64,000 bases of DNA from Metabacillus fastidiosus NBRC 101226. GTDB taxonomy: Bacteria > Bacillota > Bacilli > Bacillales > Bacillaceae. Location: positions 1 through 64,000 of the forward strand of contig NZ_BCVG01000005.1 in assembly GCF_001591625.1 (NCBI RefSeq). Reading direction: 5' to 3'. A program made the position numbers and the translations under genes. Below are positions 9,687 through 18,676 of this stretch, in pieces. The notes beneath the pieces are model-generated. The model did no database searches, was not told the DNA's origin, and saw only the letters and a list, made by a program, of their open reading frames with translations. How positions within the stretch are numbered: the stretch's first letter is position 1; every line of letters starts with the position of its first letter.

Positions 9687-10673
9687 ATGAGTTTTTTAAA
9701 AAAATTAAAAGAGAAAATTACAAAGCAGACAGATTCAGTAACAGAGAAATTTAAAGAGGGATTAACGAAAACAAGGGATTCATTTGCAACAAAAGTAAAT
9801 GATCTCGTTGCAAGATACCGGAAAGTGGATGAAGATTTCTTTGAGGAGCTCGAAGAAATATTAATAAGTGCTGACGTTGGTGTAACGACAGTAATGGATC
9901 TAATTGATGAATTAAAAACAGAAGTAAAACGCCGTAATATTCAGGATACGGAAGAAGTGCGTGCGGTTATTTCTGAAAAGCTTGTTGAGATTTATGAAGG
10001 CGAAGAAGGACAAAAGAGCGAATTAAATATAGAGGATAGCAGATTAAATATTATTCTTTTTGTCGGTGTAAATGGTGTCGGAAAGACGACGACAATCGGA
10101 AAACTGGCACATATGCTGAAATCAGAAGGAAAATCTGTTTTACTTGCGGCAGGTGACACATTCCGTGCCGGTGCAATTGATCAGCTAGAAGTATGGGGAG
10201 AGCGTGTCGGTGTAGACGTTATTAAACAGTCGGAAGGTTCGGACCCAGCAGCTGTTATGTTTGATGCTGTTCAAGCAGCAAAAGCGAGAAAAGTGGATGT
10301 GTTGTTATGTGATACTGCGGGTCGTCTGCAAAATAAAGTAAATCTTATGAAAGAGCTTGAAAAAGTGAAACGTGTAATTGAACGCGAAGTACCGGATGCA
10401 CCACATGAAGTGCTTCTTGTTTTAGATGCAACGACAGGACAAAATGCGATGAGCCAGGCGAAGCAGTTCTCAGAGGCGACAAATGTATCAGGTATTGTTT
10501 TAACGAAGCTTGACGGTACAGCAAAAGGAGGAATTGTCCTTGCCATCCGCAGTGAGCTTGACATACCGGTTAAGTTCGTCGGTTTAGGAGAGAAAATGGA
10601 CGATCTTCAGCAATTTAATGCTGAACAGTATGTATACGGTCTGTTCGCTGACTTAGTTGACGAAGAAGACTGA
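9687..10673 (+). CDS. ftsY: FtsY, signal recognition particle receptor
   Basis: FtsY docks ribosome-SRP complexes at the membrane and forms a GTP-hydrolysing heterodimer with Ffh. The 328-residue protein has a short charged N-region (no long acidic A domain, as in B. subtilis), an NG domain with P-loop GVNGVGKTT (127-135), DTAGR near 210, TKLDGTAKGG and the GLGEKMDDL closing motif. It is co-transcribed with smc. A bidirectional terminator lies just after the stop. Confidence 0.97.
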   Translation: MSFLKKLKEKITKQTDSVTEKFKEGLTKTRDSFATKVNDLVARYRKVDEDFFEELEEILISADVGVTTVMDLIDELKTEVKRRNIQDTEEVRAVISEKLVEIYEGEEGQKSELNIEDSRLNIILFVGVNGVGKTTTIGKLAHMLKSEGKSVLLAAGDTFRAGAIDQLEVWGERVGVDVIKQSEGSDPAAVMFDAVQAAKARKVDVLLCDTAGRLQNKVNLMKELEKVKRVIEREVPDAPHEVLLVLDATTGQNAMSQAKQFSEATNVSGIVLTKLDGTAKGGIVLAIRSELDIPVKFVGLGEKMDDLQQFNAEQYVYGLFADLVDEED

Positions 10674-10674
10674 A

Positions 10675-10705
10675 AAAAACAGTTCCCTCGGGAACTGTTT
10701 TTTTA
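10675..10705. terminator. Bidirectional terminator between ftsY and dinB-like gene
   Basis: CAGTTCC (10680-10686) pairs with GGAACTG (10691-10697) around CTCG. It has an A-run upstream and a T-run downstream, so it can terminate the two converging transcription units. Confidence 0.85.
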
Positions 10706-10707
10706 TA

Positions 10708-11178
10708 CTATAATCTTAATTTCATAAATGGAGGAACTTTTTCGAATCCGATCATGCGGATGTAAACATATAATTGTCCTTTATGATGGATTTCATGGTC
10801 ACGCATCGTGTGAAGCAAAGATTTCCCTGGCATATATGTGCCGACAAGTCTTGTTGCATCAACAAGAGCTGATAATTTCTCATCTGTTAAACCATCTAAT
10901 ACTTCTGTTGTTTTTTCTGTTACTTCATGTACAAGCTGTTTCAGCTCTTCAGCTGTATTTATTTCTTTTTCAACTGTAGAAGAAACAGTAGTTCCAAGTT
11001 GAACAGCTTCCGCGAACTTATGAGTCCCGATAACAGTATGTAAAACAAGTTCCTTTAATGTCATTGCACCATCCCATGGACGGAAATCTAAATGTTCGTC
11101 AGACAGCATATCAACGATTTCATTTCCTACGACTCTGTGAAGAAGCCAGATGTTTTTAATAGTTTGTGCTTCACTCAT
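10708..11178 (-). CDS. DinB family protein
   Basis: This 156-residue protein belongs to the DinB/YfiT four-helix-bundle superfamily, whose members bind a metal through three histidines and often act as thiol-dependent S-transferases or are damage-inducible. The candidate ligands are His47 (VLHTVIGTH), His128 and His132 (RDHEIHHKG). The substrate cannot be told. AGGAGTG precedes the start with good spacing. It is the only gene on the minus strand in this window and sits between ftsY and ylxM, which are adjacent in B. subtilis. No LexA box is evident in front of it, so damage induction is not supported. Confidence 0.85.
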   Translation of the reverse strand: MSEAQTIKNIWLLHRVVGNEIVDMLSDEHLDFRPWDGAMTLKELVLHTVIGTHKFAEAVQLGTTVSSTVEKEINTAEELKQLVHEVTEKTTEVLDGLTDEKLSALVDATRLVGTYMPGKSLLHTMRDHEIHHKGQLYVYIRMIGFEKVPPFMKLRL

Positions 11179-11215
11179 TTATAATCACTCCTAATATGAT
11201 GAAAATTCCTATATC

Positions 11216-11245
11216 ATTATAAAGCTAATGGCAGGTAAAAATCAA
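11216..11245 (-). promoter_or_regulatory. Promoter of the dinB-like gene
   Basis: Read on the minus strand, TTGATT (11245-11240), an 18-base spacer and TATAAT (11221-11216) make a good sigma-A promoter about 40 bases before the start codon. Confidence 0.6.
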
Positions 11246-11498
11246 AAAAACTTAACTATATTAATCCTAGTTATTTTTCTAACATAAAATGTTGGAACTA
11301 AACTGTTATTTCCAATAGGCATTTTATAGTGAAATCTTATTAATTTTTAACTCATTCATTTACAATCTAAGCTTGCTTTTCTTCTCCGTTTTATATACTT
11401 GAGTAGGAAAAATTAGAAATCATGGACTCTACTATGTTTGATTTAATATGCTTCATAATATTAATTCGTATATATACTATTGTACGAAGCTTTTCAGC

Positions 11499-11527
11499 TT
11501 GACAATGGATATTTACGTATGTAAACT
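11499..11527 (+). promoter_or_regulatory. Promoter of ylxM-ffh
   Basis: A perfect -35 TTGACA (11499-11504), 17 bases and TAAACT (11522-11527) lie 50 bases before ylxM. Confidence 0.65.
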
Positions 11528-11576
11528 ATTAACATGTAAAGGTAATTCACTTAACAAGAGATAGGAAGGATCGCGC

Positions 11577-11906
11577 ATGTTGCTTGAAAAGACGACGAGA
11601 TTGAACTTTCTACTCGATTTTTATCAATCGTTGTTAACGCCAAAGCAGAAAAGCTATATGTCGTTATACTATTTAGATGATTATTCCCTCGGTGAAATTG
11701 CTGAAGAATACAATGTCAGCCGTCAAGCGGTATATGATAATATCAAGCGGACGGAAGCAATGCTTGAGCAGTATGAGGAAAAATTATTATTGTTTCAGAA
11801 ATTTCAGGAGCGCCAAAAAATAATGCAGACGCTAGAAGAAATTGTAGAAAAACAAGGCCAAACTGAAATATTAGAACTTTTAAAAACGCTTGAGAAATTA
11901 GATTAG
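11577..11906 (+). CDS. ylxM: YlxM, putative SRP-associated HTH protein
   Basis: YlxM (UPF0122) is a small sigma-region-4-like helix-turn-helix protein encoded next to ffh throughout Firmicutes. Streptococcal homologues modulate SRP GTPase activity. The 109-residue protein contains [20 protein letters not shown] followed by [21 protein letters not shown] (about 22-60), a clear HTH, then a charged helical tail. AGGAAGGA precedes the ATG. Thirteen bases separate it from ffh. Confidence 0.92.
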   Translation: MLLEKTTRLNFLLDFYQSLLTPKQKSYMSLYYLDDYSLGEIAEEYNVSRQAVYDNIKRTEAMLEQYEEKLLLFQKFQERQKIMQTLEEIVEKQGQTEILELLKTLEKLD

Positions 11907-11919
11907 GGAGGCGAACAGT

Positions 11920-13266
11920 ATGGCATTTGAAGGGTTAGCCGACCGATTACAAAACACGATGGCGAAAATTCGCGGTAAAGGTAAAGTAAATGAAGCCGAC
12001 GTAAAAGAGATGATGCGGGAAGTACGTCTTGCATTGCTCGAAGCCGATGTAAACTTTAAAGTTGTGAAAGACTTTATTAAGCGTGTCTCAGAGCGCGCTG
12101 TCGGTCAGGAAGTAATGAAAAGCTTAACACCTGGACAGCAAGTTATTAAAGTCGTTAAAGAGGAATTAACAGAACTGATGGGCGGAGAGCAAAGTCAAAT
12201 TGCTGTTTCTAATCGTCCGCCAACTGTCATTATGATGGTCGGTTTACAAGGTGCCGGTAAAACGACAACGACTGGAAAGCTTGCAAATCTCCTGCGAAAG
12301 AAACATAATCGCAGTCCATTGCTCGTTGCAGCTGACATATACCGTCCTGCAGCTATTAAGCAGCTTGAAACTTTAGGAAAACAGCTAAGCATGCCTGTTT
12401 TTTCATTAGGAGATAAAGTAAGTCCAGTAGAAATTGCGAAACAAGCACTGGAATTTGCCAAAAAAGAGCATCACGACTACGTGCTTATTGATACAGCTGG
12501 ACGTCTTCATATCGATGAAGAATTAATGGGTGAATTAAAGGATGTAAAAGAGCTTAGTAAGCCTGACGAAATCTTCCTCGTTGTTGATGCAATGACAGGG
12601 CAAGATGCTGTTAATGTTGCCGATAGCTTTAATGAACAATTAGGCTTAACAGGCGTCGTTTTGACGAAGCTTGACGGTGACACGCGAGGTGGGGCAGCGC
12701 TTTCGATTCGTTCTGTAACGAATACGCCAATTAAATTTATCGGTCTCGGTGAAAAGCTCGATGCACTTGAAGCATTCCATCCAGAACGTATGGCATCCCG
12801 TATACTTGGGATGGGTGATGTTCTGACCTTAATTGAAAAGGCGCAGGCGAATGTAGACGCTGAAAAAGTAAAAGAGCTTGAGCAGAAAATGCGTACACAG
12901 TCGTTTACATTAGATGACTTCCTTGACCAATTAGGACAAGTAAGAAATATGGGGCCGCTCGAAGATTTACTCGGGATGCTTCCAGGAGCGAATAAGATTA
13001 AAGGCTTAAAAAACATGCAAGTCGATGAGAAACAGATTGGCCACGTCGAAGCAATTATTCGTTCTATGACAAAAGTAGAAAAAGAACAGCCTGAAATTAT
13101 TAATGCTTCACGAAAAAAGAGAATTGCAAAAGGAAGCGGTACATCTGTTCAAGAAGTGAACCGTCTTATAAAGCAATTCGATGATATGAAAAAAATGATG
13201 AAGCAAATGACAAATATGACAAAAGGAAAGAAAAAAGGCTTAGGCATGAAATTTCCGTTCATGTAA
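11920..13266 (+). CDS. ffh: Ffh, signal recognition particle protein
   Basis: Ffh binds signal sequences and the SRP RNA and targets nascent chains to FtsY. The 448-residue protein has an N domain (1-85), a G domain with GLQGAGKTTTTGK (108-120), DTAGRLHID, TKLDGDTRGG and a GLGEKLDALE motif. The Met-rich M domain (about 300-448) contains MLPGANKIKGL and ends in repeated KKMMKQM. A GGGAGGCG ribosome site precedes the ATG. Confidence 0.98.
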   Translation: MAFEGLADRLQNTMAKIRGKGKVNEADVKEMMREVRLALLEADVNFKVVKDFIKRVSERAVGQEVMKSLTPGQQVIKVVKEELTELMGGEQSQIAVSNRPPTVIMMVGLQGAGKTTTTGKLANLLRKKHNRSPLLVAADIYRPAAIKQLETLGKQLSMPVFSLGDKVSPVEIAKQALEFAKKEHHDYVLIDTAGRLHIDEELMGELKDVKELSKPDEIFLVVDAMTGQDAVNVADSFNEQLGLTGVVLTKLDGDTRGGAALSIRSVTNTPIKFIGLGEKLDALEAFHPERMASRILGMGDVLTLIEKAQANVDAEKVKELEQKMRTQSFTLDDFLDQLGQVRNMGPLEDLLGMLPGANKIKGLKNMQVDEKQIGHVEAIIRSMTKVEKEQPEIINASRKKRIAKGSGTSVQEVNRLIKQFDDMKKMMKQMTNMTKGKKKGLGMKFPFM

Positions 13267-13299
13267 TGAGTATATTTCTATCCTGTCGACCGTTTATTT

Positions 13300-13333
13300 A
13301 AAAGGTTTTTCATCTGACAAGAAAAAAACCTTT
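13300..13333 (+). other. Stem-loop between ffh and rpsP
   Basis: AAAGGTTTTT (13301-13310) pairs with AAAAACCTTT (13324-13333) around a 13-base loop. It lacks a T-tract on the + strand, so it is more likely an RNA-processing or stability element than a strong terminator. A TTTACA and GATAATATACT region right after it (13331-13362) may be an rpsP promoter, but the spacing is not ideal. Confidence 0.4.
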
Positions 13334-13397
13334 ACAATGTAATATTTATTTGATAATATACTATCTTGTTGAAACATTTTCGGAGGTGCAATATTAA

Positions 13398-13669
<272 letters not shown>

Positions 13670-13670
<1 letters not shown>

Positions 13671-13915
13671 TGAACGATCAGAAGATGAAAGAGTTAATCG
13701 AAACGATTGTAAGACCGCTTGTCGATTATCCTGATAATATTAATATTACAGAACATGAGCTTGAACGTCATATTACTTTTAAGCTCACTGTTCATAAAGA
13801 AGATATTGGAAAAGTGATCGGGAAACAAGGTCGCATTGCAAAAGCGATTCGGACTGTTGTATATGCAGCAGGAACTAGTTCATCAAAGCGAATACAACTT
13901 GAAATTAACGACTAA
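13670..13915 (+). CDS. khpA: KhpA (YlqC), KH-domain RNA-binding protein
   Basis: KhpA partners with KhpB/Jag and binds RNA; in other Gram-positives the pair affects cell elongation and division. The 81-residue protein is essentially one KH domain with the GKVIGKQGRIAKAIR loop (GKQG at 51-54). It has the usual length and the usual place between rpsP and ylqD. Confidence 0.95.
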
Positions 13916-13946
13916 AAAAGGGTGAGGGCAGTTCCTCCCCTTTTTT
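13914..13946 (+). terminator. Terminator after khpA
   Basis: An A-run, GGG-T-GAGG, a six-base loop, CCTCCCC and TTTTTT form a GC-rich stem with one bulged T and a T-tract. Confidence 0.75.
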
Positions 13947-13984
13947 AATCGTTTATTAAAGTAAAAGATACGAAGGAGGCAAAA

Positions 13985-14365
13985 ATGAAAATACTCCAGC
14001 GTGTATCAATTAAACAAGTAATAACAGAGAAAAGCAAAGAACAGTTAGTTACTCAATTCAAGAAAAGAAAACAGCAATTAGAGCGTGAGCGTGACCAGCT
14101 TTATTTTGAATTAAAAAAGATAAATAAAACGAAAAAAAATCCTGATATTCGTGCAAAATATACGAAAGAAATTGAAAAAAGATATGAAGATATTAAAAAT
14201 ATTCAATTTCAGCTTGAACAAGTTCATATATTGCCGCTCGGTACGGAAATAAAAGAAAAAGAAATAGATGCGATTATCGAAGTGAATGAAGGCGATAATT
14301 GGGATGAGCTTATAAAAGAAAAAACAATTGTTATTAAAGATGGAATTGTTGAGCAAATACGCTAG
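13985..14365 (+). CDS. ylqD: YlqD family coiled-coil protein
   Basis: This 126-residue Lys/Glu-rich protein has a predicted helical, coiled-coil segment (about 20-75) followed by a small beta region ending in [14 protein letters not shown]. YlqD proteins occupy this place between khpA and rimM in Bacillus; their function is unknown. GAAGGAGG precedes the ATG and rimM begins 11 bases after the stop. Confidence 0.85.
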   Translation: MKILQRVSIKQVITEKSKEQLVTQFKKRKQQLERERDQLYFELKKINKTKKNPDIRAKYTKEIEKRYEDIKNIQFQLEQVHILPLGTEIKEKEIDAIIEVNEGDNWDELIKEKTIVIKDGIVEQIR

Positions 14366-14376
14366 GGGTGAATAAA

Positions 14377-14898
14377 ATGGAACAGAAATGGTTTAATGTT
14401 GGAAAAATCGTCAATACTCACGGTATAAGAGGCGAAGTACGAGTTATTTCAAAAACGGACTTTGCAGATGAGAGATATGAGCCTGGTAATAAGCTTTATA
14501 TTTTCACAGAGAATAATGATGAACCGGTGGAAGTAATTGTTGACACGCATCGTGTACATAAGTCATTTGATCTGCTGACGTTTGAAGGGATGCCTTTTAT
14601 TCAAGATGTGGAAAAATTTAAAGGTTCTCTTTTGAAAGTACCGGAGGAGCAGCTTAGTGAGCTTGATGAAGGTGAATTTTATTTTCATGAAATTATCGGG
14701 TGCAAAGTTGTCACAGAAGAAGATGAAGAGATCGGTACAATCAGAGAGATTCTAACAACAGGGGCAAACGATGTTTGGGTTGTAAAACGGAAAGCTCGTA
14801 AAGATGCGCTTATCCCGTATATTGATGATATTGTAAAAGAAATTGATGTGGACGAAAAGCGAGTAATCATTTCATTAATGGAAGGATTAATTGACTAA
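14377..14898 (+). CDS. rimM: RimM, 16S rRNA processing protein
   Basis: RimM assists maturation of the 30S head and binds S19. The 173-residue protein opens with [19 protein letters not shown], the family signature. It has an N-terminal RimM barrel (to about 90) and a C-terminal PRC barrel with [10 protein letters not shown] and DALIPYI. ATG 14377 is preferred over the in-frame GTG 14368, because AGGGGTG (14364-14370) includes that GTG and is properly spaced to the ATG. It overlaps trmD by one base. Confidence 0.96.
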   Translation: MEQKWFNVGKIVNTHGIRGEVRVISKTDFADERYEPGNKLYIFTENNDEPVEVIVDTHRVHKSFDLLTFEGMPFIQDVEKFKGSLLKVPEEQLSELDEGEFYFHEIIGCKVVTEEDEEIGTIREILTTGANDVWVVKRKARKDALIPYIDDIVKEIDVDEKRVIISLMEGLID

Positions 14899-15626
14899 TG
14901 CGAATCGATTTTTTAACGTTGTTTCCGGCAATGTTTGAAGGTGTTTTAGGACAATCTATTTTGAAGAAGGCACAGGAAAAAAACGCTGTTCATTTTAATG
15001 TCATTAATTTCCGGGATTATGCGGATGATAAGCATCAAAATGTTGATGATTACCCATATGGCGGCGGCGCAGGAATGGTGTTAAAGCCTCAGCCGATCTT
15101 CGATGCCGTTGAAGCAATCAAAAAGGAATCAGAAACAAAACCGCGGATTATTCTCGTCTGTCCGCAAGGTGTGACATATACGCAGAAAAAGGCGGAGGAA
15201 TTAGCGAAAGAAGAGCATTTGCTGTTTATTTGCGGTCATTATGAAGGCTATGATGACAGAATTCGTGAACATCTCGTAACCGACGAAATTTCAATCGGTG
15301 ACTTTGTATTAACAGGTGGAGAACTGCCGTCCATGGTTATTGCAGACAGTGTCGTCAGGCTGCTTCCAGATGTCCTTGGAAACGAAGATTCACCTGTGCT
15401 TGACTCATTTAGTTCAGGACTGCTGGAACATCCGCATTATACCCGTCCGGGTGACTTCCGTGGAATGAAGGTCCCGGATGTTCTTTTATCAGGAAATCAT
15501 AAATTTATTGATGAATGGCGCGAAAAAGAATCACTTCGCAGAACAGCTGAAAGAAGACCTGATTTATTAAATAACTACCCTTTGTCTGAAAAACAAAAAC
15601 AATGGTTAAAAGAGTTTGAAAAATAG
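14898..15626 (+). CDS. trmD: TrmD, tRNA (m1G37) methyltransferase
   Basis: TrmD methylates G37 of tRNAs reading CNN and other codons, preventing +1 frameshifts. The 242-residue protein has the SPOUT trefoil-knot region with [18 protein letters not shown]. It also has the N-terminal [13 protein letters not shown] and the [15 protein letters not shown] motif. Its ATG overlaps the rimM stop (TAATG), suggesting coupling. Confidence 0.97.
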   Translation: MRIDFLTLFPAMFEGVLGQSILKKAQEKNAVHFNVINFRDYADDKHQNVDDYPYGGGAGMVLKPQPIFDAVEAIKKESETKPRIILVCPQGVTYTQKKAEELAKEEHLLFICGHYEGYDDRIREHLVTDEISIGDFVLTGGELPSMVIADSVVRLLPDVLGNEDSPVLDSFSSGLLEHPHYTRPGDFRGMKVPDVLLSGNHKFIDEWREKESLRRTAERRPDLLNNYPLSEKQKQWLKEFEK

Positions 15627-15635
15627 CGAAAACTA

Positions 15636-15664
15636 TTGATTCTACTATATGTATATGTTATGAT
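15636..15664 (+). promoter_or_regulatory. Extended -10 promoter of rplS
   Basis: TTGATT (15636-15641), 17 bases and TATGAT (15659-15664) with TG at 15656-15657 form an extended -10 sigma-A promoter. It begins ten bases after trmD ends. Confidence 0.7.
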
Positions 15665-15671
15665 AAATCTC

Positions 15672-15770
15672 GTGACTTGGAGAGCGGATATTATTCGTTT
15701 TACGGTCTTAAAAGGGTGTTCCGCTACGACCAGAAAGGTTTCGTAAGAGCATCTGTTGGAAGGAGTTGAA
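15672..15770 (+). promoter_or_regulatory. Candidate L19 ribosomal protein leader
   Basis: The transcribed leader before rplS is structured. AGCGGA (15683-15688) pairs with TCCGCT (15720-15725) enclosing a 31-base loop, and a second small stem (ACGA with TCGT, 15726-15744) follows just before the ribosome site. Firmicutes carry a known L19 leader motif (Rfam L19_leader) in this position, so autoregulation by L19 is likely. I did not align it to the model. Confidence 0.5.
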
Positions 15771-15774
15771 AAGA

Positions 15775-16119
15775 ATGCAACAATTAATTCAAGATATCAC
15801 AAAAGAACAGTTAAAATCTGATCTTCCTGCATTCCGTCCTGGTGATACAGTACGCGTACACGTTAGAATTATCGAGGGTACTCGTGAACGTATTCAGGTG
15901 TTTGAAGGCGTTGTGATCAAGCGTCGTGGTGGCGGTATTAGCGAAACATTTACAGTACGTAAGATTTCTTACGGTGTAGGCGTTGAGCGTACATTCCCAG
16001 TACACACACCAAAGATCGAGAAGCTTGAAGTAATTCGTCGTGGTAAAGTACGCCGTGCGAAACTTTATTACTTACGTCAATTACGTGGAAAAGCTGCACG
16101 TATTAAAGAAATTCGATAA
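15775..16119 (+). CDS. rplS: Ribosomal protein L19
   Basis: L19 sits at the 30S-50S interface. The 114-residue protein has [20 protein letters not shown] and the hallmark [19 protein letters not shown]. It ends [16 protein letters not shown] (15760-15765) is nine bases before ATG 15775. The in-frame TTG at 15766 overlaps that ribosome site and is rejected. Confidence 0.98.
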   Translation: MQQLIQDITKEQLKSDLPAFRPGDTVRVHVRIIEGTRERIQVFEGVVIKRRGGGISETFTVRKISYGVGVERTFPVHTPKIEKLEVIRRGKVRRAKLYYLRQLRGKAARIKEIR

Positions 16120-16143
16120 TAATTACATTTATTATATAAATGT

Positions 16144-16180
16144 AAAAAAGGGGGGCTTGTTTATTGACAAGTCCCTTTTT
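16144..16180 (+). terminator. Terminator after rplS
   Basis: An A-run and GGGGG-CTTGT pair with ACAAG-CCC around TTATTG, followed by TTTTT. Confidence 0.85.
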
Positions 16181-16252
16181 CACTTTATTCCCTACATAAT
16201 ACATATGGAACTAACCATTGATATAAGAATAGAAAAATCTCTTTTGTAGAAG

Positions 16253-16282
16253 TTGTAGAATGATGTCGTATTAATGTATAGT
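16253..16282 (+). promoter_or_regulatory. Possible promoter of lepB
   Basis: TTGTAG (16253-16258), 18 bases and TATAGT (16277-16282) lie about 40 bases before the signal peptidase gene, after a terminator. The match is moderate. Confidence 0.4.
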
Positions 16283-16324
16283 TATACTTAGAAATAAATT
16301 TTGATTGTATAAGCAGGTGAAGTT

Positions 16325-16882
16325 ATGACGGAGAAGAAAAAGAGAAACGAGTTTTTGGATTGGGTCATTGCATTGGGAATTGCTTTTCTTGTAGTAGGAG
16401 CTATTAGATATTTATTTTTCACACCAATTATTGTGGATGGTGAATCGATGATGCCGACATTACATACGCAAGACCGGATGATTGTTAATAAATTAGGCTA
16501 TAAAATAGGCGAACCGGAACGCTTTGATATCGTTGTATTCCATGCGACTGAGGAAAAGGATTATATTAAGAGGGTAATCGGTTTACCTGGCGATCATGTC
16601 GAATATAAAGATGATACGCTTTATATTAATGGTAAAAAATATGATGAACCTTATTTGGATGAATATAAAAAGGAGCTTTTAGACGGTCCTTTAACAGAAT
16701 CATTCACGCTTGAAGAGAGAACTGGAAAAACAACTGTTCCTGAAGGGGAAATTTTCGTTATGGGTGATAACCGGAGGTACAGTAAGGACAGCCGTCAAAT
16801 TGGGACAGTTCCTATCGATGAAGTAATGGGGAAAACTAGTTTTGTCTTCTGGCCTTTATCAGATGTAAGATTCGTAAAATAA
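16325..16882 (+). CDS. lepB: Type I signal peptidase
   Basis: This enzyme removes signal peptides from secreted proteins at the outer face of the membrane. The 185-residue protein has one N-terminal transmembrane helix (about 13-32), the nucleophile Ser41 in DGESMMPTL, the general base Lys82 in DYIKRVIGLPGD and the box E motif GDNRRYSKDSR. The usual residue before Ser-Arg in GDNR-N-SxDSR is altered only mildly. Bacilli encode several paralogues (SipS/T/U-like). The position between rplS and rbgA is seen in other Bacillus groups. It precedes rbgA by 26 bases. Confidence 0.94.
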   Translation: MTEKKKRNEFLDWVIALGIAFLVVGAIRYLFFTPIIVDGESMMPTLHTQDRMIVNKLGYKIGEPERFDIVVFHATEEKDYIKRVIGLPGDHVEYKDDTLYINGKKYDEPYLDEYKKELLDGPLTESFTLEERTGKTTVPEGEIFVMGDNRRYSKDSRQIGTVPIDEVMGKTSFVFWPLSDVRFVK

Positions 16883-16908
16883 TGTTGTAGCAAAAGGTGT
16901 GATTTAAT

Positions 16909-17775
16909 ATGGCAATTCAATGGTTTCCAGGTCATATGGCAAAAGCCCGCAGACAAGTGACAGAAAAATTAAAGTATATTGATATTGTGTTTGAACTTGT
17001 TGATGCAAGGCTGCCGATGTCTTCCCGAAATCCAATGATCGATGAAATTGTTTCCATGAAGCCAAGAATTGTTTTATTAAATAAAGCAGATATGGCTGAT
17101 GAAAAAGTGACGAATGAATGGATCGCCTATTTTAAACAAAAAGATATTCCCGCACTTGCGATCGATTCGCAGACGGGAACAGGTTTAAAGCAGATTATTA
17201 CACTATCAAAAGTAATACTGCGTGAGAAGTTTGACCGTTTAGCGGCAAAAGGTGTGAAGCCAAGAGCGATTAGAGCGTTAATTATCGGAATTCCAAACGT
17301 CGGAAAATCAACGCTTATTAACCGTCTAGCAAACAAAAATATTGCAAAAACGGGTAATAGACCAGGGGTAACAACAGCACAGCAATGGGTGAAAGTTGGC
17401 AAGGAATTAGAGCTGCTTGATACACCGGGTATTTTATGGCCGAAATTTGAAGATCAATTAGTAGGGTTGAAGCTTGCGACGACTGGTGCGATAAAAGACA
17501 CAATTTTAAATTTACAGGAAATTACTGTTTATGCATTGAAGTTTTTGAAGGAAAACTATCCTGAAAGATTAAAGGAACGATATGGAATAGAGCAATTTGA
17601 TGATGAGGATATCGTCCCATTATTCGATGAAATCGGAAAGAAACGTGGCTGTCTCATGTCAGGCGGTTATATTGATTATGATAAAACGTCTGAGCTTGTA
17701 TTAAGAGAGCTTCGTTCTGAAAAGCTCGGAAGGCTGACGTTTGAAACACCGGCTGATTTTCATAAGGAAGAATAA
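16909..17775 (+). CDS. rbgA: RbgA (YlqF), 50S ribosome assembly GTPase
   Basis: RbgA promotes late 50S assembly steps involving L16, L27 and L36. The 288-residue protein has the circularly permuted GTPase order: NKAD (58-61), then GIPNVGKST (127-135), then DTPG (171-174). N-terminal [12 protein letters not shown] is the family signature. A C-terminal RNA-binding helical domain follows. It is essential in B. subtilis. Confidence 0.97.
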   Translation: MAIQWFPGHMAKARRQVTEKLKYIDIVFELVDARLPMSSRNPMIDEIVSMKPRIVLLNKADMADEKVTNEWIAYFKQKDIPALAIDSQTGTGLKQIITLSKVILREKFDRLAAKGVKPRAIRALIIGIPNVGKSTLINRLANKNIAKTGNRPGVTTAQQWVKVGKELELLDTPGILWPKFEDQLVGLKLATTGAIKDTILNLQEITVYALKFLKENYPERLKERYGIEQFDDEDIVPLFDEIGKKRGCLMSGGYIDYDKTSELVLRELRSEKLGRLTFETPADFHKEE

Positions 17776-17784
17776 TAAAGTCTA

Positions 17785-17850
17785 AAAGTTCAATGAGTGA
17801 TGAGAGTTGGGTTGAGACCCTCTATGATCATTCGTTGAACTTTATTTATT
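17785..17850 (+). terminator. Long stem-loop between rbgA and rnhB
   Basis: Bases 17785-17801 pair with 17827-17843 over 17 positions with only two G-U wobbles. Inside, GGGT (17809-17812) pairs with ACCC. The stem is followed by ATTTATTTTTAAAT, a broken T-tract. It can act as a terminator or a structured processing element. Confidence 0.6.
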
Positions 17851-17892
17851 TTTAAATAAACCGATATAAACAGTAATTGAAAGGTGAGGCAT

Positions 17893-18657
17893 ATGACATT
17901 ATCTTCAAAAGAAATTAAGATGAAATTAGAAAATATTACTTCTATTAACGATCCTTTTTTAAAGGAATGTAAGGAAGACACTCGAAAAACTGTCCAGCAG
18001 CTCGTTAATAGATGGATGAAACAATATGAAAAAGACGAAAGTGACCGAAATTTATTTTTAACTATGTCAGAGTACGAGGGAAAAGCTCGTCAGCTTGGCT
18101 ACCAGTTCATTGCAGGCATTGATGAAGTCGGAAGAGGTCCTTTAGCAGGTCCAGTCGTTAGCTCGGCTGTTATTTTACCTGAAGATTTTTATTTACCTGG
18201 ATTAACGGATTCTAAGAAATTATCAGAGAAAAAAAGAGAAGAGTTTTTTCACTTTATAAATGAAAATGCTCTTGCCGTTGGGATCGGTATTATTTCATCA
18301 GAAGTGATTGATGAAGTGAATATTTATGAGGCGACAAAGCTTGCAATGACAGAGGCAATTAAAAACCTAACAATAAAGCCTGATTATTTATTGCTTGATG
18401 CGATGGAATTACAAGTTTCAATTCCGCAGCAGGCAATTATTAAAGGAGATGCAAAAAGTGTCTCCATCGCGGCCAGTTCATGTATTGCAAAAGTGACAAG
18501 AGACCGTATGATGCAAGATCTTGCTAAAGACTATCCAGAATATGGTTTTGATAAGCATATGGGTTACGGGACGAAAGCACATTTAGAGGCTTTATATAAA
18601 TATGGCCCAATACAACAGCATCGAAAAAGTTTCGCACCGGTGAAAAACTTAGTATAG
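17893..18657 (+). CDS. rnhB: RNase HII
   Basis: RNase HII removes RNA from RNA-DNA hybrids and single ribonucleotides from DNA. The 254-residue protein has a Bacillus-type N-terminal extension (about 1-70). The catalytic DEVGRGPLAGPV follows (Asp77, Glu78), then LLLDAMEL and the ASSCIAKVTRDRMM helix. AAGGTGAGG directly upstream supports ATG 17893; an in-frame GTG at 17884 lies inside that site. Confidence 0.96.
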   Translation: MTLSSKEIKMKLENITSINDPFLKECKEDTRKTVQQLVNRWMKQYEKDESDRNLFLTMSEYEGKARQLGYQFIAGIDEVGRGPLAGPVVSSAVILPEDFYLPGLTDSKKLSEKKREEFFHFINENALAVGIGIISSEVIDEVNIYEATKLAMTEAIKNLTIKPDYLLLDAMELQVSIPQQAIIKGDAKSVSIAASSCIAKVTRDRMMQDLAKDYPEYGFDKHMGYGTKAHLEALYKYGPIQQHRKSFAPVKNLV

Positions 18658-18676
18658 AAGTAGGGAGGGTGTTTAA

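Larger units (their letters stand above)
11179..11576. other. Divergent AT-rich intergenic region
   Basis: There is no ORF in this stretch between the dinB-like gene and ylxM. It holds a promoter reading left for dinB (11216-11245) and one reading right for ylxM (11499-11527). The middle 250 bases are very AT-rich, and I see no repeat or RNA family in them. Confidence 0.55.

Noticed and set aside
16040-16249. 69-residue ORF at the end of rplS
   Set aside because: It overlaps rplS and its terminator in another frame, has no ribosome site and no family resemblance.
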